A DNA stretch of 7,036 bases from an archaeon (GTDB lineage: Archaea > Nanobdellota > Nanobdellia > Woesearchaeales > GW2011-AR9). The notes under the pieces are model-generated. The model made no database searches, was not told the DNA's origin, and worked only from the letters and a program-made list of their open reading frames with translations. The stretch lies in assembly GCA_020053615.1 (NCBI GenBank), contig JAGVMW010000168.1, forward strand, positions 1 to 7,036, written 5' to 3'. Positions 1-5,524 of the stretch are shown here, one piece after another (position 1 is the first letter of the stretch; every line of letters begins with the position of its first letter). The translations under genes and the position numbers were made by a program.

Positions 1-99
1 GACGTTCTCCGTAAGAGACAACCCTCTTGTCAGCTCGACGTACACGTCGAAGAGGCTCGACCTGATGATAGTGGTGCTTCATTTTAGTGAAGTATTACG
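1..99 (+). repeat. Left copy of 99-base structured terminal inverted repeat
   Basis: Ungapped alignment with the reverse complement of 6938-7036 gives 82 matches in 99. The repeat has about 48% G+C in a much AT-richer window. It can fold into three hairpins: 17-21 with 27-31; 32-35 with 54-57 continuing as 36-40 with 45-49; and 71-81 with 88-98. Most differences between the copies keep pairing: C36-G49 becomes G-U, C39-G46 becomes U-A, U35-G54 becomes U-A, and G-U pairs 73/96 and 74/95 become A-U. This fits either a structured RNA read toward the window interior or the end of a mobile element. I do not recognise the family. Homology stops at base 99, where reverse transcriptase coding sequence begins. 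Confidence 0.85.
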
Positions 100-800
100 T
101 TTTCTTTATGAGAAAAGTTTCTGGGAATGGTCGATTAATTCATGGTGCGGTTAATGCCAACCGGGTTCGAGGATATGTGTTGAAAGCTGATATCTATCAT
201 TATTTCGAAAATGTCAGTCATGAAGCCCTAATTAAAATTATTTCTAAAAAAAATGCCGATCAAGACCTTCTTTGGCTGATTTGGGTTATTCTTCAGAACT
301 ATGATTCAGATATTCAGGGAAAAGGGATGCCTTTAGGCAATTGGACCAGCCAGTTTTTTGCTAATGTTTATCTTAATGAGCTGGATCAATTTGTTAAACA
401 CCAGTTAAAAGCCAAATATTATCTGAGATATGTCGATGATTTCATCATTTTCCATCAGTCAAAAGAAACTCTGGAAAAATACGAATCTGAGATAAATATT
501 TTTCTGCAGAACTTAAGTCTGAAATTACATCCCGATAAGTCGAAAATTGTTCCTCTTAGGTGTGGGGTATCTTTTCTAGGTTACCGCATCTTTTACCATT
601 TCAAGCTGGTCAAAAAGCGCAATCTTCACAAAATTATTAACAAAATTCAGTTTTTATTGGAACTTTACAAATTACAATTAATCGATGCAAATGATATTTT
701 TGAGGTTCTCTCCGGCTGGAAAGCTTATGCCATGCAGGCAAATACTTTTCATCTTAGACAAAGGCTAAGCAGTCAGACAGAAAAATTGTTAAATATGTAA
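87..800 (+). CDS. Reverse transcriptase, N-terminally truncated (probable gene remnant)
   Basis: This encodes the palm and thumb part of an RNA-directed DNA polymerase. Visible motifs are the catalytic Asp of motif A in YVLKADIYHYF (D35), the LGNWTSQ motif near residues 83-89, the YVDD catalytic box (115-118) and the following LHPDKSKI and FLGYRIF blocks. Group II intron enzymes usually have S-P where this has S-Q; S-Q is typical of diversity-generating-retroelement enzymes and related lineages. The N-terminal fingers region (motifs 0-2, roughly 100 residues in relatives) is missing. The open frame begins with a GTG at 87 inside the inverted repeat, directly after an in-frame TAG; the first ATG is at 108. 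RT-like sequence (FFMRKVSGNG) starts right after the repeat ends, so the gene was probably cut there. No accessory protein, template/variable repeat pair or intron domain is visible. An active enzyme is unlikely. Confidence 0.75.
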   Translation: MKYYVFFMRKVSGNGRLIHGAVNANRVRGYVLKADIYHYFENVSHEALIKIISKKNADQDLLWLIWVILQNYDSDIQGKGMPLGNWTSQFFANVYLNELDQFVKHQLKAKYYLRYVDDFIIFHQSKETLEKYESEINIFLQNLSLKLHPDKSKIVPLRCGVSFLGYRIFYHFKLVKKRNLHKIINKIQFLLELYKLQLIDANDIFEVLSGWKAYAMQANTFHLRQRLSSQTEKLLNM

Positions 801-801
801 A

Positions 802-812
802 ATTATTTTTTT
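802..812 (+). terminator. T-rich run after reverse transcriptase
   Basis: An uninterrupted run of seven T closes the stretch immediately after the TAA stop. Archaeal RNA polymerase often terminates at oligo-T on the non-template strand, so this is a plausible terminator; no hairpin precedes it. Confidence 0.4.
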
Positions 813-856
813 ACTCCTGCATGAAAAGGTTCATTACACTTACGGTGCTTTCTTCT

Positions 857-933
857 TCACTCCCTCACAAACCACTCACTCAGCTTAATCTTGCGTACCT
901 TCCCTTCCATGTGCGTCTCAATGATATTCTTGC
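857..933 (-). pseudogene. Fragment A: duplicated 3' end of the membrane winged-helix gene
   Basis: Reading on the minus strand, this encodes the last 25 or so codons of the protein at 3307-4308 (its wing and final strand, ending in WFVRE and a TGA stop). Over 866-933 it matches 3313-3380 at 64 of 68 bases. All four differences fall at third codon positions and are synonymous (Arg, Val, Lys, His), so the copy diverged while still coding. The rest of the gene is absent: homology breaks after 933, and the promoter of the toxin-antitoxin cassette follows. Sequence beyond the stop codon (851-864) is shared with fragment B but not with the intact gene. Confidence 0.85.
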
Positions 934-963
934 CTCTCGGAAATAACGAAACATAGCGAAAGA

Positions 964-1005
964 TTTATATATACTTATATAATTTAAACTATAACTCTAT
1001 ATAAA
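964..1005 (+). promoter_or_regulatory. Promoter of the winged-helix/RelE pair
   Basis: Two TATA-like boxes lie here, TTTATATA at 964-971 and CTTATATA at 974-981. The second is centred about 29 bases before the ATG, which would give an almost leaderless transcript. No Shine-Dalgarno sequence precedes the start. The very AT-rich repeats could also serve as operator for the winged-helix protein, as autoregulation is usual in toxin-antitoxin operons; that part is inference. Confidence 0.6.
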
Positions 1006-1266
1006 ATGGAACAAGAAATACTTCATTATCCGAACCTGAAAACTGTACTGATGGTAGAAAAAGTGCTCAAAGAAGCAGAAATGGCCATCAGCAGAGAAGA
1101 GCTCAAAAAGAGACTTCCTACCCAGATAATGCATCAAACACTCAACGTTATTCTGGAATATCTCGAAGAAAAAGGATTTATTATTGATGGACATAAAGGA
1201 ATTCTCTGGACGCATAATGACAGTCCAAAATTACGAGAAGCTATTGCACGAGGAGTTGAATTATGA
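1006..1266 (+). CDS. Small winged-helix protein, probable antitoxin
   Basis: This 86-residue protein looks like one winged-helix domain: a first helix near residues 11-25, a second near 29-37, a likely recognition helix near 40-56 and a wing near 57-69 (KGFIIDGHKGILWTH). A short acidic and basic tail follows, which might contact the toxin. Its stop overlaps the start of the RelE-like gene in an ATGA, so the two are translationally coupled. Position, size and DNA-binding fold fit an antitoxin that represses its own promoter. Most RelE partners are ribbon-helix-helix, Phd/YefM or Xre-type proteins, so a winged-helix partner is less usual. The fold is inferred from sequence pattern only; the antitoxin role is inferred from context. 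An unrelated small regulator is the alternative. Confidence 0.7.
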   Translation: MEQEILHYPNLKTVLMVEKVLKEAEMAISREELKKRLPTQIMHQTLNVILEYLEEKGFIIDGHKGILWTHNDSPKLREAIARGVEL

Positions 1267-1643
1267 AATTTAAAGGAAAAGAGATTAAAGTGATTCTGTC
1301 AGAAGAAGCAACAGAAGAATACAACGAATTAAATCGCATTGTTGGCGATGAACTTCAACGAGGAGTTACTTCTTCAGTTCATCAATCCATTTTTCGTTCG
1401 GTTGAACGAGTGAAAGGATGGCTTAAAGAAAATCCTTTTGCTGGAGAACAAGTCCAGAAGGGTTTGATCCCAAATTATTATTTTCAAAAGTATGGTATAA
1501 CTAACCTCTGGCGGATTGATCTTTCTGATTATTGGCGTTTAGTTTATACCATCCAATCAAATGAAATTGAGATTATTGATTTTGTTTTGAATATTGTTGA
1601 TCACAAGAAGTATGATAAAATATTTGGTTATAAAGGAAAGTAA
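1263..1643 (+). CDS. RelE/ParE-superfamily toxin
   Basis: This 126-residue protein resembles the RelE/ParE fold: an N-terminal strand and helix (residues 8-30), a second long helix (40-56), then the beta sheet with LIPNYYFQKYGI, LWRIDLSDYWRLVYTI (82-97) and the C-terminal block IVDHKKYDKIFGY. The conserved basic and aromatic residues R84, R92, H114, Y117 and Y123 are candidates for the mRNA-cleaving surface. RelE members cut mRNA on the ribosome and ParE members poison gyrase; the sequence alone does not decide which applies. The length is slightly above the 85-110 residues of typical RelE proteins. It overlaps the upstream winged-helix gene by four bases. The stop is only seven bases from fragment B, so the cassette is tightly bounded. 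Confidence 0.8.
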   Translation: MKFKGKEIKVILSEEATEEYNELNRIVGDELQRGVTSSVHQSIFRSVERVKGWLKENPFAGEQVQKGLIPNYYFQKYGITNLWRIDLSDYWRLVYTIQSNEIEIIDFVLNIVDHKKYDKIFGYKGK

Positions 1644-1650
1644 ATCTTCT

Positions 1651-1713
1651 TCACTCCCCCACAAACCACTCACTCAGCTTAATCTTACGCACTTTCCCTT
1701 CCATATGCGTCTC
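1651..1713 (-). pseudogene. Fragment B: duplicated 3' end of the membrane winged-helix gene
   Basis: Minus-strand codons for the last 18 or so residues of the protein at 3307-4308, here ending WFVGE and TGA. Bases 1660-1713 match 3313-3366 over all 54 positions, so this copy is more recent or better conserved than fragment A. Homology stops at 1713, which is also the last base of the stop codon of the neighbouring repeat-protein gene. On its other side, just seven bases separate it from the RelE-type toxin. Confidence 0.85.
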
Positions 1714-2747
1714 TACTCAGAAAATTGAGCAAGCTCTTTGGTATTGGTTAGTTTAATTTTAGAAAGAGATTTTTCCAAAGCACTTTGTCCTCCCGTTGGC
1801 AAATATTCTTTCCCCCACCGAACAATAACTTCTTTCATCTGCGGATGATATACAGTTAAAAAGCTTAACTCTTTTTGGTCATAAACCACTCCATATGATG
1901 CTCCATCTGAAGAAGAGCAGTCAGAATAACTATAAGCTAGTTTTCCCGCCACATCTGTGAGTAAGCTCATTCCGTCATGCTTTTCTCCAATTTGTTCTCC
2001 ATCTAAAACTACGTATCGTGGTTTTTCTCTTCCTTCAGCCACTGTAAATGCAAGCCTATTGCCTATTGAGGTAAGATGATATATCCCTGGGAATTTCCAT
2101 TTTTGTTCTTCGCCAACTATTACTGTCTCACTCCCCCCACTTCCAACAATAAAAGCTGGCTTCCCACGATGTTGTATAAAATCGGTTATGTGGCTTTTAT
2201 ACTTACCTATTTCTTCTCCATCAAAAATAACGGAGGTCTCCGCATCACCTATTTCTTTCCCCAGTTTTTCCACGATAAAAGCTAATTTTCCTCCACAGTC
2301 TAACACTTTTTCGTTGTTAATGGGACCATTAAGAATTAATCTACCATCTTCACGATGGCTCTCACCTTCATAAACTCCCCCTTTTTGCTCATCTCCGTGT
2401 ATCATCCAATAGAGGTTTCCTCTTCGTGCCATGATAACGGGCTTTCCCCCAATGTTCCAAAGATTTTCTACTTGGTAAGGTTCTTTGTGAGATACTTTCT
2501 TCCCTCCCATTATCACATATTGATGATTTCCTTTTTTAGCTACAAACCCAAATATACCATTAAAGTCAGTTAAGTCCCATACAGCGTCATAACTTTCCCC
2601 AACTTTTTCTCTTCCTAAGAAAACTTGACCGTTATAAGCGTATGCTAACTCCCCTTTTATATTGATTAATCTCCCCACATTTCCATATATTTCAGTTAGT
2701 GCTTTTCCATCATAAATCACTCGACCTGCGAACGTTAAACCCTGCAC
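1713..2747 (-). CDS. C-terminal part of the repeat protein
   Basis: This 344-residue open frame holds most of the repeat units: VIYDGKAL, LTDFNGIFGFVA, LWNIGGKPVIMA, VLDCGGKLAFIV, VIFDGEEIGKY, LTSIGNRLAFTV, VVLDGEQIGEKHD and LTDVAGKLAY. It ends with a short charged tail containing KEYLPTGGQ and KELAQFSE. The ATG at 2747 is internal to the original gene; the frame stays open upstream to the frameshift near 2871. The TAG stop sits exactly at the junction with fragment B, so the natural C-terminus may have been replaced. It has no promoter or ribosome binding site of its own, so translation as a separate protein is doubtful. Confidence 0.7.
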   Translation of the reverse strand: MQGLTFAGRVIYDGKALTEIYGNVGRLINIKGELAYAYNGQVFLGREKVGESYDAVWDLTDFNGIFGFVAKKGNHQYVIMGGKKVSHKEPYQVENLWNIGGKPVIMARRGNLYWMIHGDEQKGGVYEGESHREDGRLILNGPINNEKVLDCGGKLAFIVEKLGKEIGDAETSVIFDGEEIGKYKSHITDFIQHRGKPAFIVGSGGSETVIVGEEQKWKFPGIYHLTSIGNRLAFTVAEGREKPRYVVLDGEQIGEKHDGMSLLTDVAGKLAYSYSDCSSSDGASYGVVYDQKELSFLTVYHPQMKEVIVRWGKEYLPTGGQSALEKSLSKIKLTNTKELAQFSE

Positions 2748-2859
2748 AAAAGCCGGTATTCCTCCAATGTCAGTAAGATTAATAACTGTACCATCACCCT
2801 CCCAAAATGGTTTTCCCTTCCAGTATACTACAGACTTATGATTCAGACCATTTTGGTCG

Positions 2860-3237
2860 CTATGTTGAACTTTTAAAAGCTAGCTCTCCTCCAATATCAG
2901 TTAAACCGTTGAGATAAACTTCTCCATAATTTATCAGAGTCTCCCCATCAAAAAGATGAGATTGACCCTCTTTGTTTCTTGCAATAAAAGTAAGATTTTT
3001 TCCGATTGCTTTCATCTCCCGTAAATCAGTATAATTCACCTCTCTCATCAGAATGGCAGTTTCTGAAGATAAGTTACTTTCACCATAAAGAGAGGAGTTT
3101 AACTGAAATGATTGGGCAGAAAGGCTTTCTTTCAATTTTTGAAGAGGAAGAGAACCAGACCATTTTTCCGCAACGACCAAGATACTCTCTAAATCAGATG
3201 AAGTGTAAAATTCTCTTGAATTAGGAATATTTTCCAT
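2860..3237 (-). CDS. N-terminal part of the repeat protein
   Basis: This 125-residue frame is the promoter-proximal part. Residues 1-75 are a mostly helical, non-repeat region rich in Ser, Leu and Glu, with no signal peptide. From about residue 77 (MKAIGKNLTFIA, HLFDGETL, LTDIGGELAF) the repeats begin. The last residues (KSST) lie past the frameshift and are not native. The ATG at 3237 is supported by a TATA box centred 25 bases upstream, which suggests a leaderless message. If expressed as it stands, the product would be a truncated protein of barely two repeats. Confidence 0.65.
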   Translation of the reverse strand: MENIPNSREFYTSSDLESILVVAEKWSGSLPLQKLKESLSAQSFQLNSSLYGESNLSSETAILMREVNYTDLREMKAIGKNLTFIARNKEGQSHLFDGETLINYGEVYLNGLTDIGGELAFKSST

Positions 3238-3257
3238 TTTAACAGAAAAACGGAAAG

Positions 3258-3280
3258 AATATATAAGCTTTTTTAGCTTA
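3258..3280 (-). promoter_or_regulatory. Promoter of the repeat-protein gene with overlapping palindrome
   Basis: On the minus strand, TTATATATT (3266-3258) is a TATA box centred 25 bases before the ATG. A perfect inverted repeat, TAAGCT-5 bases-AGCTTA (3264-3280), covers the factor-B recognition side of the box. A bound repressor there would block the promoter; no specific regulator can be named. Confidence 0.6.
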
Positions 3281-3306
3281 GAGAAGATGTTTTATCAAAT
3301 GTTTAT

Positions 3307-4308
3307 TCACCCCACAAACCACTCACTCAGCTTAATCTTACGCACTTTCCCTTCCATATGCGTCTCAATGATATTCTTGCTTTCCAAAGAATCAATATTA
3401 CGGGAAAGGCTTCCTTTAGACAAGCCAATCTTATAATGTATCAAAGAAAGATGTACTGGCTTCTCCTGCTCGGCTAAGAACAGCACAATCTTCTTTTCGT
3501 TATCCCTTAGGGTTTTAATTAAGTCTTGTCCTCGTTGGCCGAATTTTGCTGGCAGATCTTCTCCGATTTTTGTTTCATTTACCTCTGATGTTTCTTTTGG
3601 GGTAGTGGGATATTCTTTTCCTTCTCCCTGCGAAAAAATCTTTTTCCTAAAATAATATCCTAATCCTCCTAAAACTAACATCACAACCACAATCCATAAA
3701 TAACTGAATCCGTCCGTAACTCGGGAATGATCCAATTTAATATTAATCTCTGATTTAGACCCTTTTGTTATTTCTATCATTCCAGTTCCAATATTCTTTC
3801 CATACATCGCTGAAACTTGGCATTTTCCTATTGGAACTGCATCTAATGAAAACGAGCCAAACGAATCCGAAGTTTTAGGATATTCTACCGGAAAAGCTTC
3901 ATCACATTCAAAATTAAGTTCTGCTCCGGAAATCACGTTATCTAAAGAATCTTTTACTGTTCCGTACACTGAGCCGATAGGATACAAGTAAACAACTTTT
4001 ATTTGAGGAGCATCACTAACAGAAAGAGAAAAGCGGCTATAATAATCATAACCGGATGTACCAGCTCGATTAGCTAAAATCTTAAAATCATAATCTCCCG
4101 ACTCCAAATTTAAAATCAAATCTTTTCCTTTCTCGATGTAATACTGCTTACTCTCTCCATTCATTTCTACATTCAGTAGTACTTCGCTGACCGGCTCTTT
4201 AGTAGAAGCATCATAAAGTACGAATACCGTATTGGGAAGTTCAGCTGCGGCTAATAGGGGAAGAAGTAAGAGGATTAAAACTAAACTGGCATAAGTTTTT
4301 TTTAGCAT
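3307..4308 (-). CDS. Membrane-anchored winged-helix regulator with extracytoplasmic Ig-like domains
   Basis: A 333-residue protein in three parts. Residues 1-22 form a signal peptide (KK, then a Leu-rich core ending LLAAAE). Residues 25-195 are a beta-rich exported region, probably two carboxypeptidase-regulatory or Ig-like modules (IGSVYGTVKDSLDNVISGAEL; FGSFSLDAVPIGKCQV). Residues 201-220 are a transmembrane helix followed by RKK, so the rest is cytoplasmic: a charged linker and a MarR-like winged helix (265-331) with a likely recognition helix near 298-312 and a wing at 315-331. This layout suggests an outside signal passed to DNA binding, or a tethered regulator; the ligand is unknown. 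Its last codons are duplicated at 857-933 and 1651-1713. A TATA box 29 bases before the ATG suggests a leaderless message. Confidence 0.8.
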   Translation of the reverse strand: MLKKTYASLVLILLLLPLLAAAELPNTVFVLYDASTKEPVSEVLLNVEMNGESKQYYIEKGKDLILNLESGDYDFKILANRAGTSGYDYYSRFSLSVSDAPQIKVVYLYPIGSVYGTVKDSLDNVISGAELNFECDEAFPVEYPKTSDSFGSFSLDAVPIGKCQVSAMYGKNIGTGMIEITKGSKSEINIKLDHSRVTDGFSYLWIVVVMLVLGGLGYYFRKKIFSQGEGKEYPTTPKETSEVNETKIGEDLPAKFGQRGQDLIKTLRDNEKKIVLFLAEQEKPVHLSLIHYKIGLSKGSLSRNIDSLESKNIIETHMEGKVRKIKLSEWFVG

Positions 4309-4333
4309 AAGTAAATTAGGAAATGATAAGAAG

Positions 4334-4341
4334 TTTATAAA
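4334..4341 (-). promoter_or_regulatory. TATA box of the membrane winged-helix gene
   Basis: The minus-strand sequence TTTATAAA is centred about 29 bases before the ATG at 4308, in the short gap behind the Nudix gene. No Shine-Dalgarno sequence lies between it and the start, as expected for leaderless expression. Confidence 0.6.
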
Positions 4342-4365
4342 AGTTTAGTGGGAGTTGATAGTAGT

Positions 4366-4788
4366 TTACAATAATTTTAAGAACTCTTTAATTCCAGGCA
4401 AACATTCCAACTTCAACGCCTCTTCTTTGGTAAACCATTTAATTTCACTAACACCATGGTCTCCTAAACTTGCTTCTCCGCCAATAATGTCACACACATA
4501 ACAAATGAGTATCTGTTGTGATTTTCTATCGGGAAATTCCCAAACTGTGCTTAATAATTTAGGCAGTAGACCCTTCACTTTTGCAGAATAGCCCGATTCC
4601 TCTTTTATTTCTCTAACAACTGCTTCTTCAGGAGTTTCTCCAAAATCTATTTTTCCACCAGGAAATTCCCATTTGTCATGGGCTTCTTTGTGCCACTCTC
4701 TTTTTCTTCTAACTAAAAGAATATCTCCAGCGTCATTTGTTACTAACCCTTTTACAATAATAATTTGTTTTTGTTCTTTTTCAACCAT
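4366..4788 (-). CDS. Nudix hydrolase (MutT-like)
   Basis: A 140-residue single-domain Nudix protein. The full Nudix box GX5EX7REUXEEXGU is present at residues 45-67 (G45, E51, R59, E60, E63, E64, G66), so metal binding and pyrophosphohydrolase activity should be intact. The preceding VRRKREWHKEAHDKWEFPGG is the usual strand and loop leading into the box. The fold and length fit MutT-type nucleotide-sanitising enzymes or ADP-ribose/nucleotide-sugar pyrophosphatases; the substrate cannot be read from sequence. The ATG at 4788 follows a weak TATA-like TTTTTATC about 29 bases upstream. The gene is divergent from vapBC and lies upstream of the membrane winged-helix gene on the same strand, which has its own promoter. 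Confidence 0.9.
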   Translation of the reverse strand: MVEKEQKQIIIVKGLVTNDAGDILLVRRKREWHKEAHDKWEFPGGKIDFGETPEEAVVREIKEESGYSAKVKGLLPKLLSTVWEFPDRKSQQILICYVCDIIGGEASLGDHGVSEIKWFTKEEALKLECLPGIKEFLKLL

Positions 4789-4813
4789 TTTAAGAATTAA
4801 TAATTTGTAATTA

Positions 4814-4821
4814 GATAAAAA
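4814..4821 (-). promoter_or_regulatory. Weak TATA-like box of the Nudix gene
   Basis: The minus-strand sequence TTTTTATC lies about 29 bases before the ATG. It is the best candidate in the 113-base divergent region but a weaker match than the other boxes in this window. Confidence 0.35.
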
Positions 4822-4869
4822 TGTTTCTGATTATTCATTTCAGTACAAGAGTGAAAGAATTAACCATAA

Positions 4870-4880
4870 CATTTAAATAT
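4870..4880 (+). promoter_or_regulatory. vapBC promoter
   Basis: The TATA-like CATTTAAATAT is centred about 27 bases before the ATG at 4902. This spacing supports that ATG, not the upstream in-frame ATG at 4821, as the true start, and indicates a leaderless message. Confidence 0.6.
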
Positions 4881-4901
4881 ATGTATATGTATTTACTGAT
4901 T

Positions 4902-5135
4902 ATGTCCACCAAATGTATCACTATAACCAATGATGCTTATGAAAGATTAGCAATATCCAAAGAGCCTGGCGAAAGCTTTAGTGAAGTTATTGTTAAGCTT
5001 ACACGGCATAATTCTATGTTAGATTTAGTTGGAGTACTATCTGATAAAGAAGCAGTGGAACTTAAATCTAATATAAAAGAGCTTCGTAAGAGAGTAAGAA
5101 GCAGAGTAGACGCCACGGCAGAAAGGTTAAAATGA
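4902..5135 (+). CDS. vapB: VapB-type antitoxin (DUF217 / CopG-like family)
   Basis: A 77-residue antitoxin. The N-terminus STKCITITNDAYERL is the short beta strand and first helix of a ribbon-helix-helix-like DNA-binding domain, followed by ESFSEVIVKL, the signature helix of archaeal DUF217 antitoxins. Residues 42-77 (MLDLVGVLSDKEAVELK and a Lys/Arg-rich helix) would wrap the toxin. I chose the ATG at 4902, not 4821: it begins at the conserved MSTK, and the TATA box fits it, while the 27 extra residues are AT-rich promoter sequence. The stop overlaps the vapC start as ATGA. It should neutralise VapC and repress its own promoter, as in other VapBC pairs. Confidence 0.88.
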   Translation: MSTKCITITNDAYERLAISKEPGESFSEVIVKLTRHNSMLDLVGVLSDKEAVELKSNIKELRKRVRSRVDATAERLK

Positions 5136-5524
5136 TTGCTGATACTACTTTTATAATTGATTTGATGCATAATGATGAAAGAGCAGTAGCAAAGTTGCAA
5201 GAGTTAGTTAAAAGAAATGAGCCACAGTCGGTAACTGCTTTAACAATATTTGAATTATTCAGCGGGTTAGCAAGATGTAATAAACCTGTAGAAGAAAGAA
5301 ACAAAATCCTGAAAACATTGGGTGGTCAATTGGTAGTACATCTGGATTCCGATTCTGCCGAGAAAGGCGGAGAAATTGATGGCTCTTTGATAAAAGACGG
5401 AAAAGGCATAGACGCTATAGATTGCATGATTGCAGGCATTGCATCAATTAAGAAAGATATAATACTAACTCGTAATGTTAAAGATTTTTCTAGAATAAAA
5501 GGATTAAACTTTGAGCTTTACTAA
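5132..5524 (+). CDS. vapC: VapC toxin, PIN-domain ribonuclease
   Basis: A 130-residue PIN-domain protein. The acidic residues expected to bind the catalytic metal are present: D4 in IADTTFIID, E41 in TIFELFSG, D97 in IDAIDCMIA and D118 in NVKDF, with N115 before it. VapC toxins cleave RNA, often tRNA or rRNA; the target here cannot be predicted. It is coupled to vapB by a four-base overlap. Its TAA stop ends one base before the stop codon of the opposing HAD gene, with no intergenic base, so its transcript must run into that gene's antisense strand. No residue of the active site appears missing, so the toxin should be functional. Confidence 0.9.
   Translation: MIADTTFIIDLMHNDERAVAKLQELVKRNEPQSVTALTIFELFSGLARCNKPVEERNKILKTLGGQLVVHLDSDSAEKGGEIDGSLIKDGKGIDAIDCMIAGIASIKKDIILTRNVKDFSRIKGLNFELY

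Larger units (their letters stand above)
1713..3237 (-). pseudogene. Beta-propeller-like repeat protein, disrupted by one frameshift
   Basis: Two minus-strand frames join into one 507-residue protein if a single A is removed from the TTTTAAAA run at 2871-2878. In-frame codons then continue through the apparent gap with repeat-like sequence (VVYWKGKPF, then LTDIGGIPAFV), so the break is recent, a sequencing error, or a site of slippage. The repair is exact: the 1525-base span equals 508 codons plus one base. About ten degenerate units of 40-55 residues pair an 'IGGKLAF' strand with a 'VVYDGKEI' strand, as in beta-propeller-like repeat proteins of uncharacterised archaea and candidate-phyla bacteria. 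There is no signal peptide or membrane segment, so a cytoplasmic place is likely. I cannot assign a function. Confidence 0.75.

Noticed and set aside
62..99. CTGATGA in the terminal repeat as the core of a hammerhead ribozyme
   Set aside because: The stem that follows is present, but the required GAAA segment and cleavage-site arrangement are not found in either copy.
62..99. Archaeal C/D box guide RNA (TGATGA with CTGA) in the terminal repeat
   Set aside because: The CTGA-like D box occurs only in the right copy (GTGA in the left), and there is no second C'/D' pair.
1..800. Group II intron with its reverse transcriptase
   Set aside because: No intron 5' consensus, no domain V or VI hairpin, no maturase or endonuclease domain after the polymerase, and S-Q in place of S-P.
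2076..2573. Plus-strand open frames inside the repeat-protein gene
   Set aside because: They are opposite-strand shadows of the minus-strand repeats, with no promoter, no ribosome binding site and low-complexity hydrophobic translations.
1713..2747. Independent gene starting at 2747
   Set aside because: The frame is open upstream to the frameshift and carries repeat units there, with no promoter at 2747, so the ATG is internal.
857..3380. Gene-end copies as template and variable repeats of a diversity-generating retroelement, given the nearby S-Q type reverse transcriptase
   Set aside because: The differences between copies are not adenine-specific on either strand, all are synonymous, and the enzyme is truncated with no accessory protein.
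4821..4901. Longer N-terminus for VapB from the ATG at 4821
   Set aside because: The added residues are encoded by AT-rich promoter sequence including the TATA box, and the family's conserved start is MSTK at 4902.
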